From NCBI RefSeq assembly GCF_900143215.1, contig NZ_FRDM01000009.1, forward strand, positions 62,001 to 126,000: a stretch of DNA of 64,000 bases, given 5' to 3'. Under the pieces are notes generated by a model. That model worked only from the letters and a program-made list of their open reading frames with translations, made no database searches and had not been told where the DNA came from. A program made the translations under genes and the position numbers. Each line of letters opens with the position of its first letter. Within the stretch, counting starts at the first letter, position 1. This DNA is from Geodermatophilus obscurus (GTDB taxonomy: Bacteria; Actinomycetota; Actinomycetes; Mycobacteriales; Geodermatophilaceae). Of this stretch, positions 17,609-25,996 are shown piece after piece.

Positions 17609-19212
17609 CCGACCGCCAGGACGGCGGGCGTTTCGGCCCCTACCGGATCCTGGGCGTCCTCGGCCGTGGCGGCATGGGGCAGGTGCTCCGGGCGCACGAC
17701 GGCGAGCACGAACGGGACGTCGCCCTCAAGGTGCTGCACCCGCAGTGGGCCCAGGACGAGGGCTACCGCGACCGCTTCCGGCGTGAGGCCCGCATCGCCG
17801 CGCGCCTCACCGAGCCGCACGTCGTCCCCATCCACCGGTACGGCGAGATCGAGGGGCAGCTCTTCCTCGACATGCGCCTGGTCGACGGCGAGGACCTCGA
17901 CTCGCTGCTGCGGCGCACCGGCCCGATGGACCCCGCCCGCGCCGTCGACCTGGTCGGCCAGGTCGCCCGTGCCCTGGACGCCGCACACGCCGGGGGCCTG
18001 GTCCACCGGGACGTCAAACCGTCGAACGTGCTGCTCGTCGCCCGGGCCGACGGGCGGGACCTGGCCACCTCCGCCGCCGGAGAAGACTTCGCCTACCTGG
18101 CCGACTTCGGCGTCGCCCGCGGCGCCGACGACGGGCCCGGACCGGCGCTGACCGCCGTCGGCACCGCGGTCGGCAGCACCGAGTACATGGCCCCCGAGCG
18201 CTTCGGCGCGGCGCCGCCGGACGCCCGCGCCGACGTCTACTCCCTGGCCTGCCTGCTGTTCGAGCTGCTCACCGGGCGCCGTCCGTTCCCCCCGGGCGAT
18301 CCGGCGCGCACGATGGCCGCGCACCTGCACGAGGTGCCGCCGGCGCCGTCGTCCCTGCGTCCGGAACTGCCCGCCGCGCTGGACGAGGCCGTCCTGCGCG
18401 GGCTGGCCAAGGACCCCGAGCGGCGCTGGCAGCGCGCCGGGAACCTGGCCGACGCGGCGCGGTCGGCGCTGACCGGCAGCGGCGTCCCGGTGCCCCGCCC
18501 GGACGACGCCCCGACGGCAGCCGGGCCCCGGCCGGTGGACGGGGACCGCTCGACCACCCGGCAGGTGCCGGCAGCCGCCCCGGTCGCGCCCGCACCGACC
18601 CTCGTCGGCGATCCCCCGGCCGGTCGGTCCCGGCGCCGGCTCGGCTGGCTGCCGTGGCTGCTCGCCGCCGTCGCGACGGGAGCGGCGCTGGTGCTCGCCG
18701 GGCTGCTCGTCACCACCGACCGCCGCGCCGACGAGGCCGCCGGCGACGTCTCGGGGATCGCCCAGCGGCTGCTCGCCCTGGCGCTGCCCGAGGAGGTCGA
18801 CCCCGCCGACTGCACGGCCGCGCCCGTGGACGGGGCGCAACTGGGTCGGCTGGAGTGCCCGGCGGGGGACCTCGACGAGGGCGGCGCCCCGGCGGGGACG
18901 TACGCCCTGTACGCCGGGGACGGCGCGGCCACCGCCTTCGCCGAGCACGTGGCGGCCGCGGGGCTGCCCGTGCTCGACAGCGAGTACGGCTGCGGGAACG
19001 GCGACGACCCGGAGGGCTGGCTGCCGCTGGAGGACTCCGACGACCGGACCGTGGGCCGGCTGGCCTGCTCCCTCGATGCCGAGGGCGACGCGCAACTGCG
19101 CTGGACCTGGGACGACACCGGCACGCTCGCCGTCGCCGAGGTGCGCGGCGGCGGGGAGGACGAGTTGCGCGAGCTGGTCTCCTGGTGGGACGACGCCGCC
19201 GACCGTCGGTGA
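17605..19212 (+). CDS. Membrane-bound Ser/Thr protein kinase (PknB-like)
   Basis: A 535-aa Hanks-type kinase. Visible features: glycine loop GRGGMGQV (about 19-26), VALK lysine (about 41), HRDVKPSN catalytic loop (about 133), ADFGVA (about 166), and GSTEYMAPE in the activation segment. A Pro-rich juxtamembrane stretch leads to one membrane helix (about 346-368). The C-terminal extracellular part (369-535) contains cysteines in PADCTAAP, RLECPAG, YGCGNG and LACSLD, likely disulfides. It has no PASTA repeats, so the ectodomain senses something else. The GTGA overlap with the upstream M20 peptidase gene implies coupled expression. Confidence 0.93.
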   Translation: MTDRQDGGRFGPYRILGVLGRGGMGQVLRAHDGEHERDVALKVLHPQWAQDEGYRDRFRREARIAARLTEPHVVPIHRYGEIEGQLFLDMRLVDGEDLDSLLRRTGPMDPARAVDLVGQVARALDAAHAGGLVHRDVKPSNVLLVARADGRDLATSAAGEDFAYLADFGVARGADDGPGPALTAVGTAVGSTEYMAPERFGAAPPDARADVYSLACLLFELLTGRRPFPPGDPARTMAAHLHEVPPAPSSLRPELPAALDEAVLRGLAKDPERRWQRAGNLADAARSALTGSGVPVPRPDDAPTAAGPRPVDGDRSTTRQVPAAAPVAPAPTLVGDPPAGRSRRRLGWLPWLLAAVATGAALVLAGLLVTTDRRADEAAGDVSGIAQRLLALALPEEVDPADCTAAPVDGAQLGRLECPAGDLDEGGAPAGTYALYAGDGAATAFAEHVAAAGLPVLDSEYGCGNGDDPEGWLPLEDSDDRTVGRLACSLDAEGDAQLRWTWDDTGTLAVAEVRGGGEDELRELVSWWDDAADRR

Positions 19213-19247
19213 CCGGAGCACCCCGGCGGCGGTCCTAGGGTGATGCC

Positions 19248-20111
19248 GTGACCGGTCAGTCGAGCGCACCGCCGGGCTGGTACCCCGACCCCGACGGCAC
19301 ACCCGGGATGGTGCGCTGGTGGAGCGGCGCCGGCTGGTCCGACGTCACCACCCCTGCCGGTCCCGGCGTGGCCGTGCAGGCGCCGGTCGCGCCGCCGGCC
19401 GCGGCGCCCGGGATCCCCGAGCAGAACCCGTCGCCCGGCCCTGGACGGCCACCGCAGCGCACCGCCTGGGTGGTCGGGCTGTCCGTCCTCGGGCTGGTGC
19501 TCGTCGTCCTCATCGGCTTCCTCGTCGGGCGGCCCAGCGGTCCGGACGACGACCGGGGCACCGCCGCACCGCCCCCGCCGACCAGTTCGCCGTTCCCGCC
19601 CGGCACCGTGCGGATCGTCGACGAGGCCGCCGGCATCGCCTATCCGTACCTCGGCCAGGGCTGGCTGGAGTACGACCTGCAGGACGTGGTCGAGACGACG
19701 TCGGTGGCCGGGCAGTACCTCGTCACGCAGGAGGTGACGCCCGACGGCTTGTTCATCGCCCAGTGCACCTCGGGTCCGCTGCTGCCCGGCCTCTACCCCG
19801 GTGCGGGGGGTCTGCAGCCGGCTCTCACCCGGGTCGCCGACAGCGTGCGGCTGAACTACTACCCGAGCCCCAACGAGCGAGAGGTCCTGCGCGACGAGGC
19901 CCGGACCGTCGACGGCGTCCCGGCACACCTGCTCGAGTTCGACCTGTCCTGGGACGTCGACGGCTACGAGGCGTCGGGAGAGCGGGTCGCCCTGCTCCTC
20001 GTCGACGTCGGCCGCCCGGCCCCCGCGCTGCTGTACATCTCCATCCCCAACACCCACGCGGAGCTGTACGGGGTCATCGACCGGGTGGTCGACGGCGTCG
20101 ACGTGCTGTGA
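19248..20111 (+). CDS. DUF2510 membrane protein
   Basis: A 287-aa protein with an N-terminal DUF2510 motif, PPGWYPDPDGTPGMVRWW (about 8-25), a Pro/Ala linker, one membrane helix (about 70-94) and a beta-rich extracytoplasmic domain of about 180 residues with no recognised family. DUF2510 domains occur at the N-terminus of many actinobacterial membrane proteins; their role is unknown. Start GTG 19248 follows TAGGGT (19236-19241) by 6 nt, so it is predicted leaderless. It lies 35 bp after the kinase and could be a partner or substrate of it; that is only positional inference. Confidence 0.8.
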   Translation: MTGQSSAPPGWYPDPDGTPGMVRWWSGAGWSDVTTPAGPGVAVQAPVAPPAAAPGIPEQNPSPGPGRPPQRTAWVVGLSVLGLVLVVLIGFLVGRPSGPDDDRGTAAPPPPTSSPFPPGTVRIVDEAAGIAYPYLGQGWLEYDLQDVVETTSVAGQYLVTQEVTPDGLFIAQCTSGPLLPGLYPGAGGLQPALTRVADSVRLNYYPSPNEREVLRDEARTVDGVPAHLLEFDLSWDVDGYEASGERVALLLVDVGRPAPALLYISIPNTHAELYGVIDRVVDGVDVL

Positions 20112-20434
20112 CACCGTCGGCCTACCGGCCGACACGGGGCCACGTGCCGTCCCGGCCGCCGCTGAGGTCCGGACCACCGTCCCCGCTCGGGGGACCCTCC
20201 GGGCCGCCGCTCCCAGGTACCCGCACCGCGGCCACGTGCCGTCCCGGCCGCCTGCCGTCCCGGCGACGAGTGGTCCACCGGAACTCTCGCGCGGTCGCCC
20301 TCGCGTTCGCGCGGGCGCAGCGGCGCGGGAGCGGGTGCAACGGCGGAGGAGCGGGGGAGCCGCCGCGGGTGGCCGACGTCGCAGCCCCGGCGTCGCCCGG
20401 CGCGGCGTGCCCGGGCGCGGTTAGGGTCGGGCAC
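20112..20434. repeat. Gap with GTCGGCC hairpin and duplicated GGCCACGTGCCG units
   Basis: This 323-bp gap has no supportable gene. A terminator-like hairpin GTCGGCC-TACC-GGCCGAC (20116-20133) follows the DUF2510 stop. The unit GGCCACGTGCCGTCCCGGCC occurs twice (near 20137 and 20230). The promoter of the next gene, TAGGGT at 20422-20427, ends the gap. Confidence 0.6.
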
Positions 20435-21745
20435 GTGACTGCAGCTGGGGCCGACCTCACCCTCCGGCACCCGGTGGAGCGTTTCCGACTGGAGAACGGG
20501 CTGCGCGTCGTGCTGGCGCCGGACCGCAGCGTCCCGGTGGTCGCCGTGACCGTCTCCTACGACGTCGGGATGCGCAACGAGCCCCAGGGCCGCACCGGTT
20601 TCGCCCACCTCTTCGAGCACCTCATGTTCCAGGGCTCGGCCAACGTCCCGAAGATGGAGCACGCCCGGCTCGTCCAGGCCGCGGGCGGCACCTTCAACGG
20701 CTCGACCCACCAGGACTACACGAACTACTACGAAGCCCTCCCCGCCGAGGCCCTCGAACGCGCCCTCTTCCTCGAGGCGGACCGCATGGCGGCGCCGGCG
20801 ATCACCGAGGAGAACCTCCGCAACCAGATCGACGTGGTCAAGGAGGAGATCCGGGTCAACGTGCTCAACCGCCCGTACGGCGCCTTCCCGTGGCTGCAAC
20901 TGCCGTCGATCGCCTTCGAGAGCTTCGCCAACACCCACGACGGCTACGGCTCGTTCGTGGACCTGGAGTCCTCGACCGTCGACGACGCCACGGACTTCTT
21001 CCACCGCTACTACGCGCCGGGCAACGCCGTCCTGTGCCTGGGCGGCGACCTCGACGTCGAGGAGACCGAGCAACTGGTGCGCCGCTGGTTCGGGCCCATC
21101 GCCGCCCGCGAGGTGCCGCCGACGCCGCCCACCGGGGAGCCGTCGCCGACGAGCGTGCGCTCCGGCGTGGTCGAGGACCCGCTGGCCCCGGCGCCCGCGG
21201 TGGCCCTCGGCTGGCGCGTTCCGGACCCGGTCGGCGACCTCGACACCTACCTCGGCACGGTGCTGCTCGCCGAGCTGCTGAGCGAGGGCGACGCCTCCCG
21301 GCTGGAGCGCCGGCTGGTCCACGACGACCAGCTGGCCATCGCGCAGAGCAGCTACGTGGGCCTGTTCGGCGACCCGTTCGACGTCCGGGACGCCACGTTG
21401 CTCACCACCCAGGTGCACCACCCGGCGTCGGTCCCGGTCGAGAAGGTCGTCACCGCGGTGCACGAGGAGATCGGCCGGATCGCCCAGGACGGCGTCGGCG
21501 CCGACGAGCTGGCCCGCGTGCAGGCGCGCACCGAGGCCCAGCTGCTGCGTCAGGCCGACTCGGTGCTCGGCCGCACGCTGGCCTTCGCCACCGCCGAGCT
21601 GGTCCACGGCCGCGCGGAGCTGGCCGGCGAGCTCGCCGCCCGGCTGGCCGCCGTCGGCTCCGAGCAGGTGCAGGCCGCCGCCCGGGGGCTGGACCCCGGT
21701 ACCGTCGCGCTCCTCGAGCTGCGCGCCACGGGGGGACGTCGATGA
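20435..21745 (+). CDS. M16-family zinc metallopeptidase (active subunit)
   Basis: A 436-aa insulinase/MPP-like peptidase. The inverted zinc motif is FAHLFEHLMFQGS (HxxEH, near residue 58), with the distal glutamate in IDVVKEEIRVN. The C-terminal M16 half-domain is also present (SEGDASRLERRLVHDDQLA). Two-gene bacterial M16 peptidases pair an active and an inactive chain that form a clamshell around short peptides; here the second chain is encoded next. GTG 20435 follows TAGGGT by 7 nt (leaderless). There is no signal peptide. Its stop overlaps the ATG of a 26-codon ORF. Confidence 0.92.
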   Translation: MTAAGADLTLRHPVERFRLENGLRVVLAPDRSVPVVAVTVSYDVGMRNEPQGRTGFAHLFEHLMFQGSANVPKMEHARLVQAAGGTFNGSTHQDYTNYYEALPAEALERALFLEADRMAAPAITEENLRNQIDVVKEEIRVNVLNRPYGAFPWLQLPSIAFESFANTHDGYGSFVDLESSTVDDATDFFHRYYAPGNAVLCLGGDLDVEETEQLVRRWFGPIAAREVPPTPPTGEPSPTSVRSGVVEDPLAPAPAVALGWRVPDPVGDLDTYLGTVLLAELLSEGDASRLERRLVHDDQLAIAQSSYVGLFGDPFDVRDATLLTTQVHHPASVPVEKVVTAVHEEIGRIAQDGVGADELARVQARTEAQLLRQADSVLGRTLAFATAELVHGRAELAGELAARLAAVGSEQVQAAARGLDPGTVALLELRATGGRR

Positions 21746-21822
21746 GCGAGCTCGCGAGCTCGTCCGTGAACACAGCAGCGCCGCGAACGCGGCCGGCCGG
21801 CGACAGCGAGGAGGGCTCGTGA
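21742..21822 (+). CDS. 26-aa coupling micro-ORF between the two M16 genes
   Basis: ATG 21742 overlaps the TGA of the first M16 gene (ATGA), and its own TGA at 21820-21822 overlaps the GTG of the second (GTGA). It encodes a short hydrophilic peptide beginning MSELASSSVNT. The first codons contain GAGCTCGCGAGCTCG, the palindromic core of the intergenic hairpin family. An unbroken reading chain would let ribosomes pass from one M16 gene to the other. Whether the peptide itself matters is unknown. Confidence 0.5.
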   Translation: MSELASSSVNTAAPRTRPAGDSEEGS

Positions 21823-23174
21823 GCGCGCCCGTGCTGGTCCCGCCGCTGGGTGAGCCCCGGCCGCAGCCCGAGCTGGCCGTCACCGAGGCGACGCTCCCCA
21901 ACGGCCTCCGGCTGGTCGTCGTCCCGCGGCCGGGTGTCCCCCTCGTCGAGCTGCGGCTGCGGGTGCCCTTCGCCGCGGCGACCGCGCGCGCCGCCGCGCA
22001 GCACACCGCCCGCGCCTCGGTGCTGTCCGGTGCCGTTCTGCTGGGCACCGGCGGGCGCGACGCCACCGGCATCGCGGAGGCCGTCCAGGCCCACGGCGGG
22101 GAGCTGTCGGTCTCCACCGACCCCGACCGGCTGCTGTTCGCCACCACGCTGCTCGCCGAGGGGCTCGCTCCCGTGCTGGGCGTGCTGGCCGAGGTGCTGA
22201 CCGACGCGACCTACCCGGTCGACCGCGTGGAGGCCGAGCGCGCCCGGGTCGCCGAGCGGATCTCCATCGCCCGGTCCCAGCCCGGGATCATCGCGCGCAC
22301 CGCGCTGGCCGCCCGCCGCTACGGCGCCCACCCCTACGCCGAGCAGCTGCCCGCCGTGGAGCTGGTGGACGCGGTCCGCAGCCAGGCGCTGCGCAAGCTG
22401 CACCGGGACCGGGTGCTCCCCGCCGGCAGCACCCTGGTGCTGGTCGGCGACCTCGACCCGGCCGCGGCCGTCGACGCCGTCGGCACCGCGCTGGCCGGCT
22501 GGACCGGCGAGGGGACGGCGGTCGCCGCCCCGCCGGTGCCGCAGCCGGCACCCGGGGCGCTGCAGGTGGTCGACCGGCCCGGCGCGGTGCAGTCGAACCT
22601 GCGCCTCGGCGGCCCCGCGCCCAGCCGCACCGACCCCGACCTGCCCGCCGTGCGGCTGGCCAACATGGTCTACGGCGGCTACTTCTCCTCCCGCCTGGTG
22701 GAGAACATCCGCGAGCGGCGCGGCTACAGCTACAGCCCGCGCAGCTCGGTCGACCACCTGGCCGCCGCCTCCTCGTTCCTCGTCGAGGCCGACGTCGCCA
22801 CCGAGGTCACCGGGCCGGCGTTCCTCGAGACCTGGTACGAGCTCGGCCGCATGGCACTCGTGCCGGTGACCGAGGAGGAGCTGGACGCCGCCCGCCGCTA
22901 CGTGCTCGGCAGCATGGCGCTGTCCACCGCCACGCACGCGGGGCTGGCCAGCACGCTGTCGGCGCTCGCCGGTTCGGGCTTGCCGCCGCAGTGGCTGGCC
23001 GAGCACCAGCAGGCGCTGGCCCGGGTCACGGTCGAGGAGGTGCAGGAGGCGGCCCGCCGCGTCCTGCAGCCGGCCGCGCTGACGGCCGTCGTCGTCGGCG
23101 ACGCGGGGCAGGTCACCGACCCGTTGCGGACGTTCGGACCGGTCGAGGTCGTCTCCCCGGCGGATCAGGCATGA
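21819..23174 (+). CDS. M16-family peptidase-like protein (inactive partner)
   Basis: A 451-aa M16-fold protein. Where an active chain has HxxEH this one reads AAAQHTARASVL, so the zinc site is lost. The C-terminal half keeps the family substrate-binding segment YGGYFSSRLVENIRERRGYSYSPRS, the R/Y pair of the non-catalytic half. It is expected to form the second half of a heterodimer with the preceding gene product. Start GTG 21819 has GAGGAGGG 4-5 nt upstream and overlaps the micro-ORF stop. Its own stop overlaps the ATG of nudC, continuing the coupled operon. Confidence 0.9.
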   Translation: MSAPVLVPPLGEPRPQPELAVTEATLPNGLRLVVVPRPGVPLVELRLRVPFAAATARAAAQHTARASVLSGAVLLGTGGRDATGIAEAVQAHGGELSVSTDPDRLLFATTLLAEGLAPVLGVLAEVLTDATYPVDRVEAERARVAERISIARSQPGIIARTALAARRYGAHPYAEQLPAVELVDAVRSQALRKLHRDRVLPAGSTLVLVGDLDPAAAVDAVGTALAGWTGEGTAVAAPPVPQPAPGALQVVDRPGAVQSNLRLGGPAPSRTDPDLPAVRLANMVYGGYFSSRLVENIRERRGYSYSPRSSVDHLAAASSFLVEADVATEVTGPAFLETWYELGRMALVPVTEEELDAARRYVLGSMALSTATHAGLASTLSALAGSGLPPQWLAEHQQALARVTVEEVQEAARRVLQPAALTAVVVGDAGQVTDPLRTFGPVEVVSPADQA

Positions 23175-24136
23175 GCGTCCCGGACGGCGGCAGCACCCCC
23201 GCGGACAACCCGCCGCCGTCCGGCGACGGCGTCTCGTGGCCGGAGAGCAGCCCCTCGCCGGCCGGCGCGGTGCCGGTGCTGTCCCGGTCCGCGCACGACC
23301 GCAGCCACCTGGCCCGCCTGCTGCCCGACCCCACCGGCGGCCGCCCGGTGCGGGTGCTCACGGTGGACGGGCGGCGCACCGTGCCCGTCGAGGAGGCCGA
23401 GGGTGGTCCGCGGCTGCTCTGGGAGGAGCGGGCCGGGCTGCCGGAGGGCGCGGTCTACCTCGGTGAGGCCGGCAGCGTGTGCTACGCCGCCGTCCGCGGA
23501 GAGCGGCGGCTGACCATCGGCGGCCGCCCGGCCGACACCTGGGCGGGGCTCCGGGACCTCGGCGCGGACCTCGACGACCTGGACGCCGGCCTGCTCGCCG
23601 AGGCGGTCGCCATGGTGGAGTGGCACGAGCGCAACCGGTTCAGCCCGCTGTCCGGCGCGCGGACGACGATCGAGCGGGCCGGCTGGGTGCAACGGGACCC
23701 GGAGACCGGCGCGGAGCTGTTCCCCCGCACCGACCCGGCCGTGATCATGCTGGTCCACGACGGCGGCGACCGGTGCGTGCTGGGCCGCCAGGCGGTGTGG
23801 CCGCCGGGACGCTTCTCCATCCTCGCCGGCTTCGTCGAGCCGGGGGAGTCCGCGGAGGGCGCGGTGGCCCGGGAGGTCGCCGAGGAGGTCGGGCTGCGGG
23901 TCACCGACATCCGCTACGTGGGCAGCCAGCCGTGGCCGTTTCCGCAGTCGCTGATGCTGGGCTACACCGCGCGGGTCGAGGGCGACCCGACGCTGCACCT
24001 GGACCCCACCGAGATCGAGGAGGCCCGCTGGTTCACCCGCGACGAGCTGCGCTCCGGCGCCGGCCCGCGGGCGCTGCCACCGGCGGTCTCGATCGCCCGG
24101 CACATCATCGACCGCTGGGTCGACGGCGAGCTCTAG
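23171..24136 (+). CDS. nudC: NADH pyrophosphatase NudC
   Basis: A 321-aa Nudix hydrolase. The Nudix box GFVEPGESAEGAVAREVAEE (about 219-238) is followed by SQPWPFPQS (about 252-260), the motif that marks NADH-specific NudC enzymes. It should split NAD(H) into NMN(H) and AMP, and homologues remove NAD caps from RNA. The usual four-cysteine zinc ribbon before the Nudix domain is gone: the segment reads RFSPLSG ... AELFPRTDP with no cysteine. ATG 23171 overlaps the M16 stop (ATGA), making it the last gene of the M16 operon. Synteny with Rv3199c supports the name. Confidence 0.92.
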   Translation: MSVPDGGSTPADNPPPSGDGVSWPESSPSPAGAVPVLSRSAHDRSHLARLLPDPTGGRPVRVLTVDGRRTVPVEEAEGGPRLLWEERAGLPEGAVYLGEAGSVCYAAVRGERRLTIGGRPADTWAGLRDLGADLDDLDAGLLAEAVAMVEWHERNRFSPLSGARTTIERAGWVQRDPETGAELFPRTDPAVIMLVHDGGDRCVLGRQAVWPPGRFSILAGFVEPGESAEGAVAREVAEEVGLRVTDIRYVGSQPWPFPQSLMLGYTARVEGDPTLHLDPTEIEEARWFTRDELRSGAGPRALPPAVSIARHIIDRWVDGEL

Positions 24137-24151
24137 GCGAAACCGCGTGGC

Positions 24152-24237
24152 GATGATCAGGTCCCCTGATCGTGGAGCGTCCTCCCTCACGTTCTGCGGT
24201 GGGGGAGGACACGTTGTGATCAGGGACCCTGATCATC
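24152..24237. terminator. Composite inverted-repeat terminator between converging genes
   Basis: Outer arms GATGATCAGG...CCTGATCG (24152-24172) and TGATCAGGGACCCTGATCA (from 24217) are reverse complements with few mismatches, and each arm is itself a palindrome. Inside, GTCCTCCC pairs with GGGGAGGAC. It separates nudC (plus) from the kinase-like gene (minus) and can stop both. Confidence 0.75.
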
Positions 24238-24244
24238 GGAAGTC

Positions 24245-24895
24245 TCAGGTGAAGCGGCCCTGGAGCACGAGCGCGGGGTGGTCGGGGGAGTCGGTCAGCA
24301 CCACGGCGTCGGCCAGCGACACCGGCTCCACCTCGTCGTCGTAGCGGTCGAACGCCGGCAGCTCCCAGTCCCGCTCGGCGGGCGTGCGACGGCGACGGGC
24401 CGCCGGGGCCACCCGCAGGTGGACGACGACGTCGAAGGCCAGCCCGATCCCCTGCAGCAGCGCACCCGGGACGAGCAGCACCCCGCGGGGCGGCATCGGC
24501 CGGGGGACGGCGCGGGCGGCCCGGTCGCGCTCGACGTCCCACAGGACCGGCAGGTACTCCCCGGAGCCGCCGGGCCCCACCGGGTCGAGCACCTCGCGGG
24601 CCAGCGCGCCGGCGTCCAGCCAGTCGGTGTAGCGGGCGTCGGGGTCGGTGCGGCCGCGCTCGAGCCGCACCGACGCCGGGCGCAGGAACCCGCCGGCCGG
24701 GACGACGACAGCGGGGCGACCCAGCGGCGGGAGGCGTCCGGCGAGCGCGGTCGCCAGCTCGACGGGTCGCGCGACGTCGGGGCCGTCGACGGCGACCCGG
24801 AGTGCGGATGCCCCCGGGTCGGGCTCGGTACCGGCGAGCAGCGCGGCGAGCCGGTCGGCCAGCGCCCCGGGCGTCAGCGGCTCCGGACGGGTCAG
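24245..24895 (-). CDS. Uridine-kinase-like protein with degenerate P-loop
   Basis: About 216 aa. The pattern LRVAVDG...ELATALAGRL, PAGGFLRPASVRLERGRTDPDARYTDWLDAGALAREVLDPVG resembles the actinobacterial uridine/nucleoside kinase-like P-loop family. However, the Walker A stretch reads GPDVARPVE with no GK[ST], so ATP binding is doubtful. No ATG or GTG fits the 5' end; the frame can open at a CTG (24895) that overlaps the TGA of the upstream gene as CTGA, analogous to the ATGA/GTGA overlaps elsewhere here. The start is therefore uncertain. It is probably co-transcribed with the ANTAR-domain gene. Confidence 0.7.
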   Translation of the reverse strand: MTRPEPLTPGALADRLAALLAGTEPDPGASALRVAVDGPDVARPVELATALAGRLPPLGRPAVVVPAGGFLRPASVRLERGRTDPDARYTDWLDAGALAREVLDPVGPGGSGEYLPVLWDVERDRAARAVPRPMPPRGVLLVPGALLQGIGLAFDVVVHLRVAPAARRRRTPAERDWELPAFDRYDDEVEPVSLADAVVLTDSPDHPALVLQGRFT

Positions 24896-25494
24896 GACCG
24901 GCCCTCGGCGGGCCCGCGCCCGGTCCGCGAGCGGGTGCGGGGAGCGCGGCCGGCCTCGCGGAGCGGGGTGCGTGGTGCGGTCCTCGGCGTGGCGGGGACC
25001 TCGGCCTCCACCGTCGCGACGCGAGCGGCCTGACCGTCGAACACCTCGCGGGCCAGCTCGGGCACCGGCCGTCCCTGCGAGCGGGCGTCGCGGCGCAACT
25101 GCTCGAAGGCGGCCTGCGGCGTCGTGCCCTGCCGTTCGGCGAGCGCGCCGATGGCCCGCTCGGTGGTGACCCGGGCGGCCAGGGCGTGCTCGAGCTGGGC
25201 GACGGTGCGCTCCAGCGCAGCGATCCGGGCGTCCCGCGGATCGGCGTCCGGGCCGGGCTCGGCCGCCGCGCCCCGCGCCGCGCGGCGGGCTCCGCGGTCC
25301 GGTTCGACCGACGCGCCGAGCTCCTCGCTGACCAGGTCGGCGAGGCTCATGCCCTCCACGAGGTCGTCGACGTCCTCCGCGCGGCCAGGGGCGAACACCG
25401 ACCAGCCGCGCCCGGTGCGGGCCACCACCACGGTGGGCTGCTCCGTGCCGCACGGGTCGTCCGTCGCCGTCACGTCCTCCAGGCCCTGGCTCAC
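24892..25494 (-). CDS. ANTAR-domain protein
   Basis: About 200 aa. After a variable N-terminal part, a coiled coil RIAALERTVAQLEHALAAR leads into VTTERAIGALAERQGTTPQAAFEQLRRDARSQ, an ANTAR domain (RNA-binding antiterminator helices). ANTAR proteins bind tandem hairpins in mRNA to stop termination. No GAF or receiver domain is recognisable, so what controls it is unclear. The C-terminus is a basic, disordered tail. Start GTG 25494 is preferred; other GTGs are nearby. The gene overlaps the next (kinase-like) one by 4 bp. I see no feature in 25495-25671. Confidence 0.75.
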   Translation of the reverse strand: MSQGLEDVTATDDPCGTEQPTVVVARTGRGWSVFAPGRAEDVDDLVEGMSLADLVSEELGASVEPDRGARRAARGAAAEPGPDADPRDARIAALERTVAQLEHALAARVTTERAIGALAERQGTTPQAAFEQLRRDARSQGRPVPELAREVFDGQAARVATVEAEVPATPRTAPRTPLREAGRAPRTRSRTGRGPAEGRS

Positions 25495-25671
25495 CCGGAC
25501 GCCTCGGAACCGGCCGACGGCGACGGCGGCGGGCACTCCGCTGGGTGTGTGCGCTTCCTCACTGGGCGGCCTCCGCGAGGGACTGGGCCCGGCGGGCAGC
25601 CGGGCTACGGTGACGAGCCGGTCACCCCGACTATGCCCCCTCACGCGACGCTGCGGAGGGACCACCCGCCG

Positions 25672-25935
25672 TCATGCCCGTGTGGACTGCGCCAGCTGGG
25701 CCTTGACCTGGTCGATGGTGGGGTTGGTCAGGGCGCTGCCGTCGGGGAAGAGCAGCGTGGGGACGGTGCGGTTGCCCCCGTTGGCCTGCATGACCAGGTC
25801 GGCCGCGGCGGCGTCCTGCTCGATGTTCACCTCGGCGTACTCGATGCCCTCGCGCTGCATGAGCTTCTTCAGCCGCACGCAGTACCCGCACCAGCTGGTG
25901 GTGTACATGGTCACGGCGGCGGGGGCGGCGGTCAT
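25672..25935 (-). CDS. mrx1: Mycoredoxin 1 (glutaredoxin-fold)
   Basis: An 87-aa thioredoxin-fold protein with the active site WCGYC in MYTTSWCGYCVRLKKLM and the cis-proline segment RTVPTLLF. It matches mycoredoxin-1 (Rv3198A), which reduces mixed disulfides between proteins and mycothiol using the first cysteine. Start ATG 25935 has AGGAGG about 8 nt upstream. It is divergent from uvrD2, as in mycobacteria. A SigR/SigH-like promoter lies upstream (25997-26023). Confidence 0.94.
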   Translation of the reverse strand: MTAAPAAVTMYTTSWCGYCVRLKKLMQREGIEYAEVNIEQDAAAADLVMQANGGNRTVPTLLFPDGSALTNPTIDQVKAQLAQSTRA

Positions 25936-25996
25936 CGAGGCGTTCCTCCTGGTCGACGGGGAGCCGGGCACAGGGCGCCGGGCGGTCACGGGCCAC

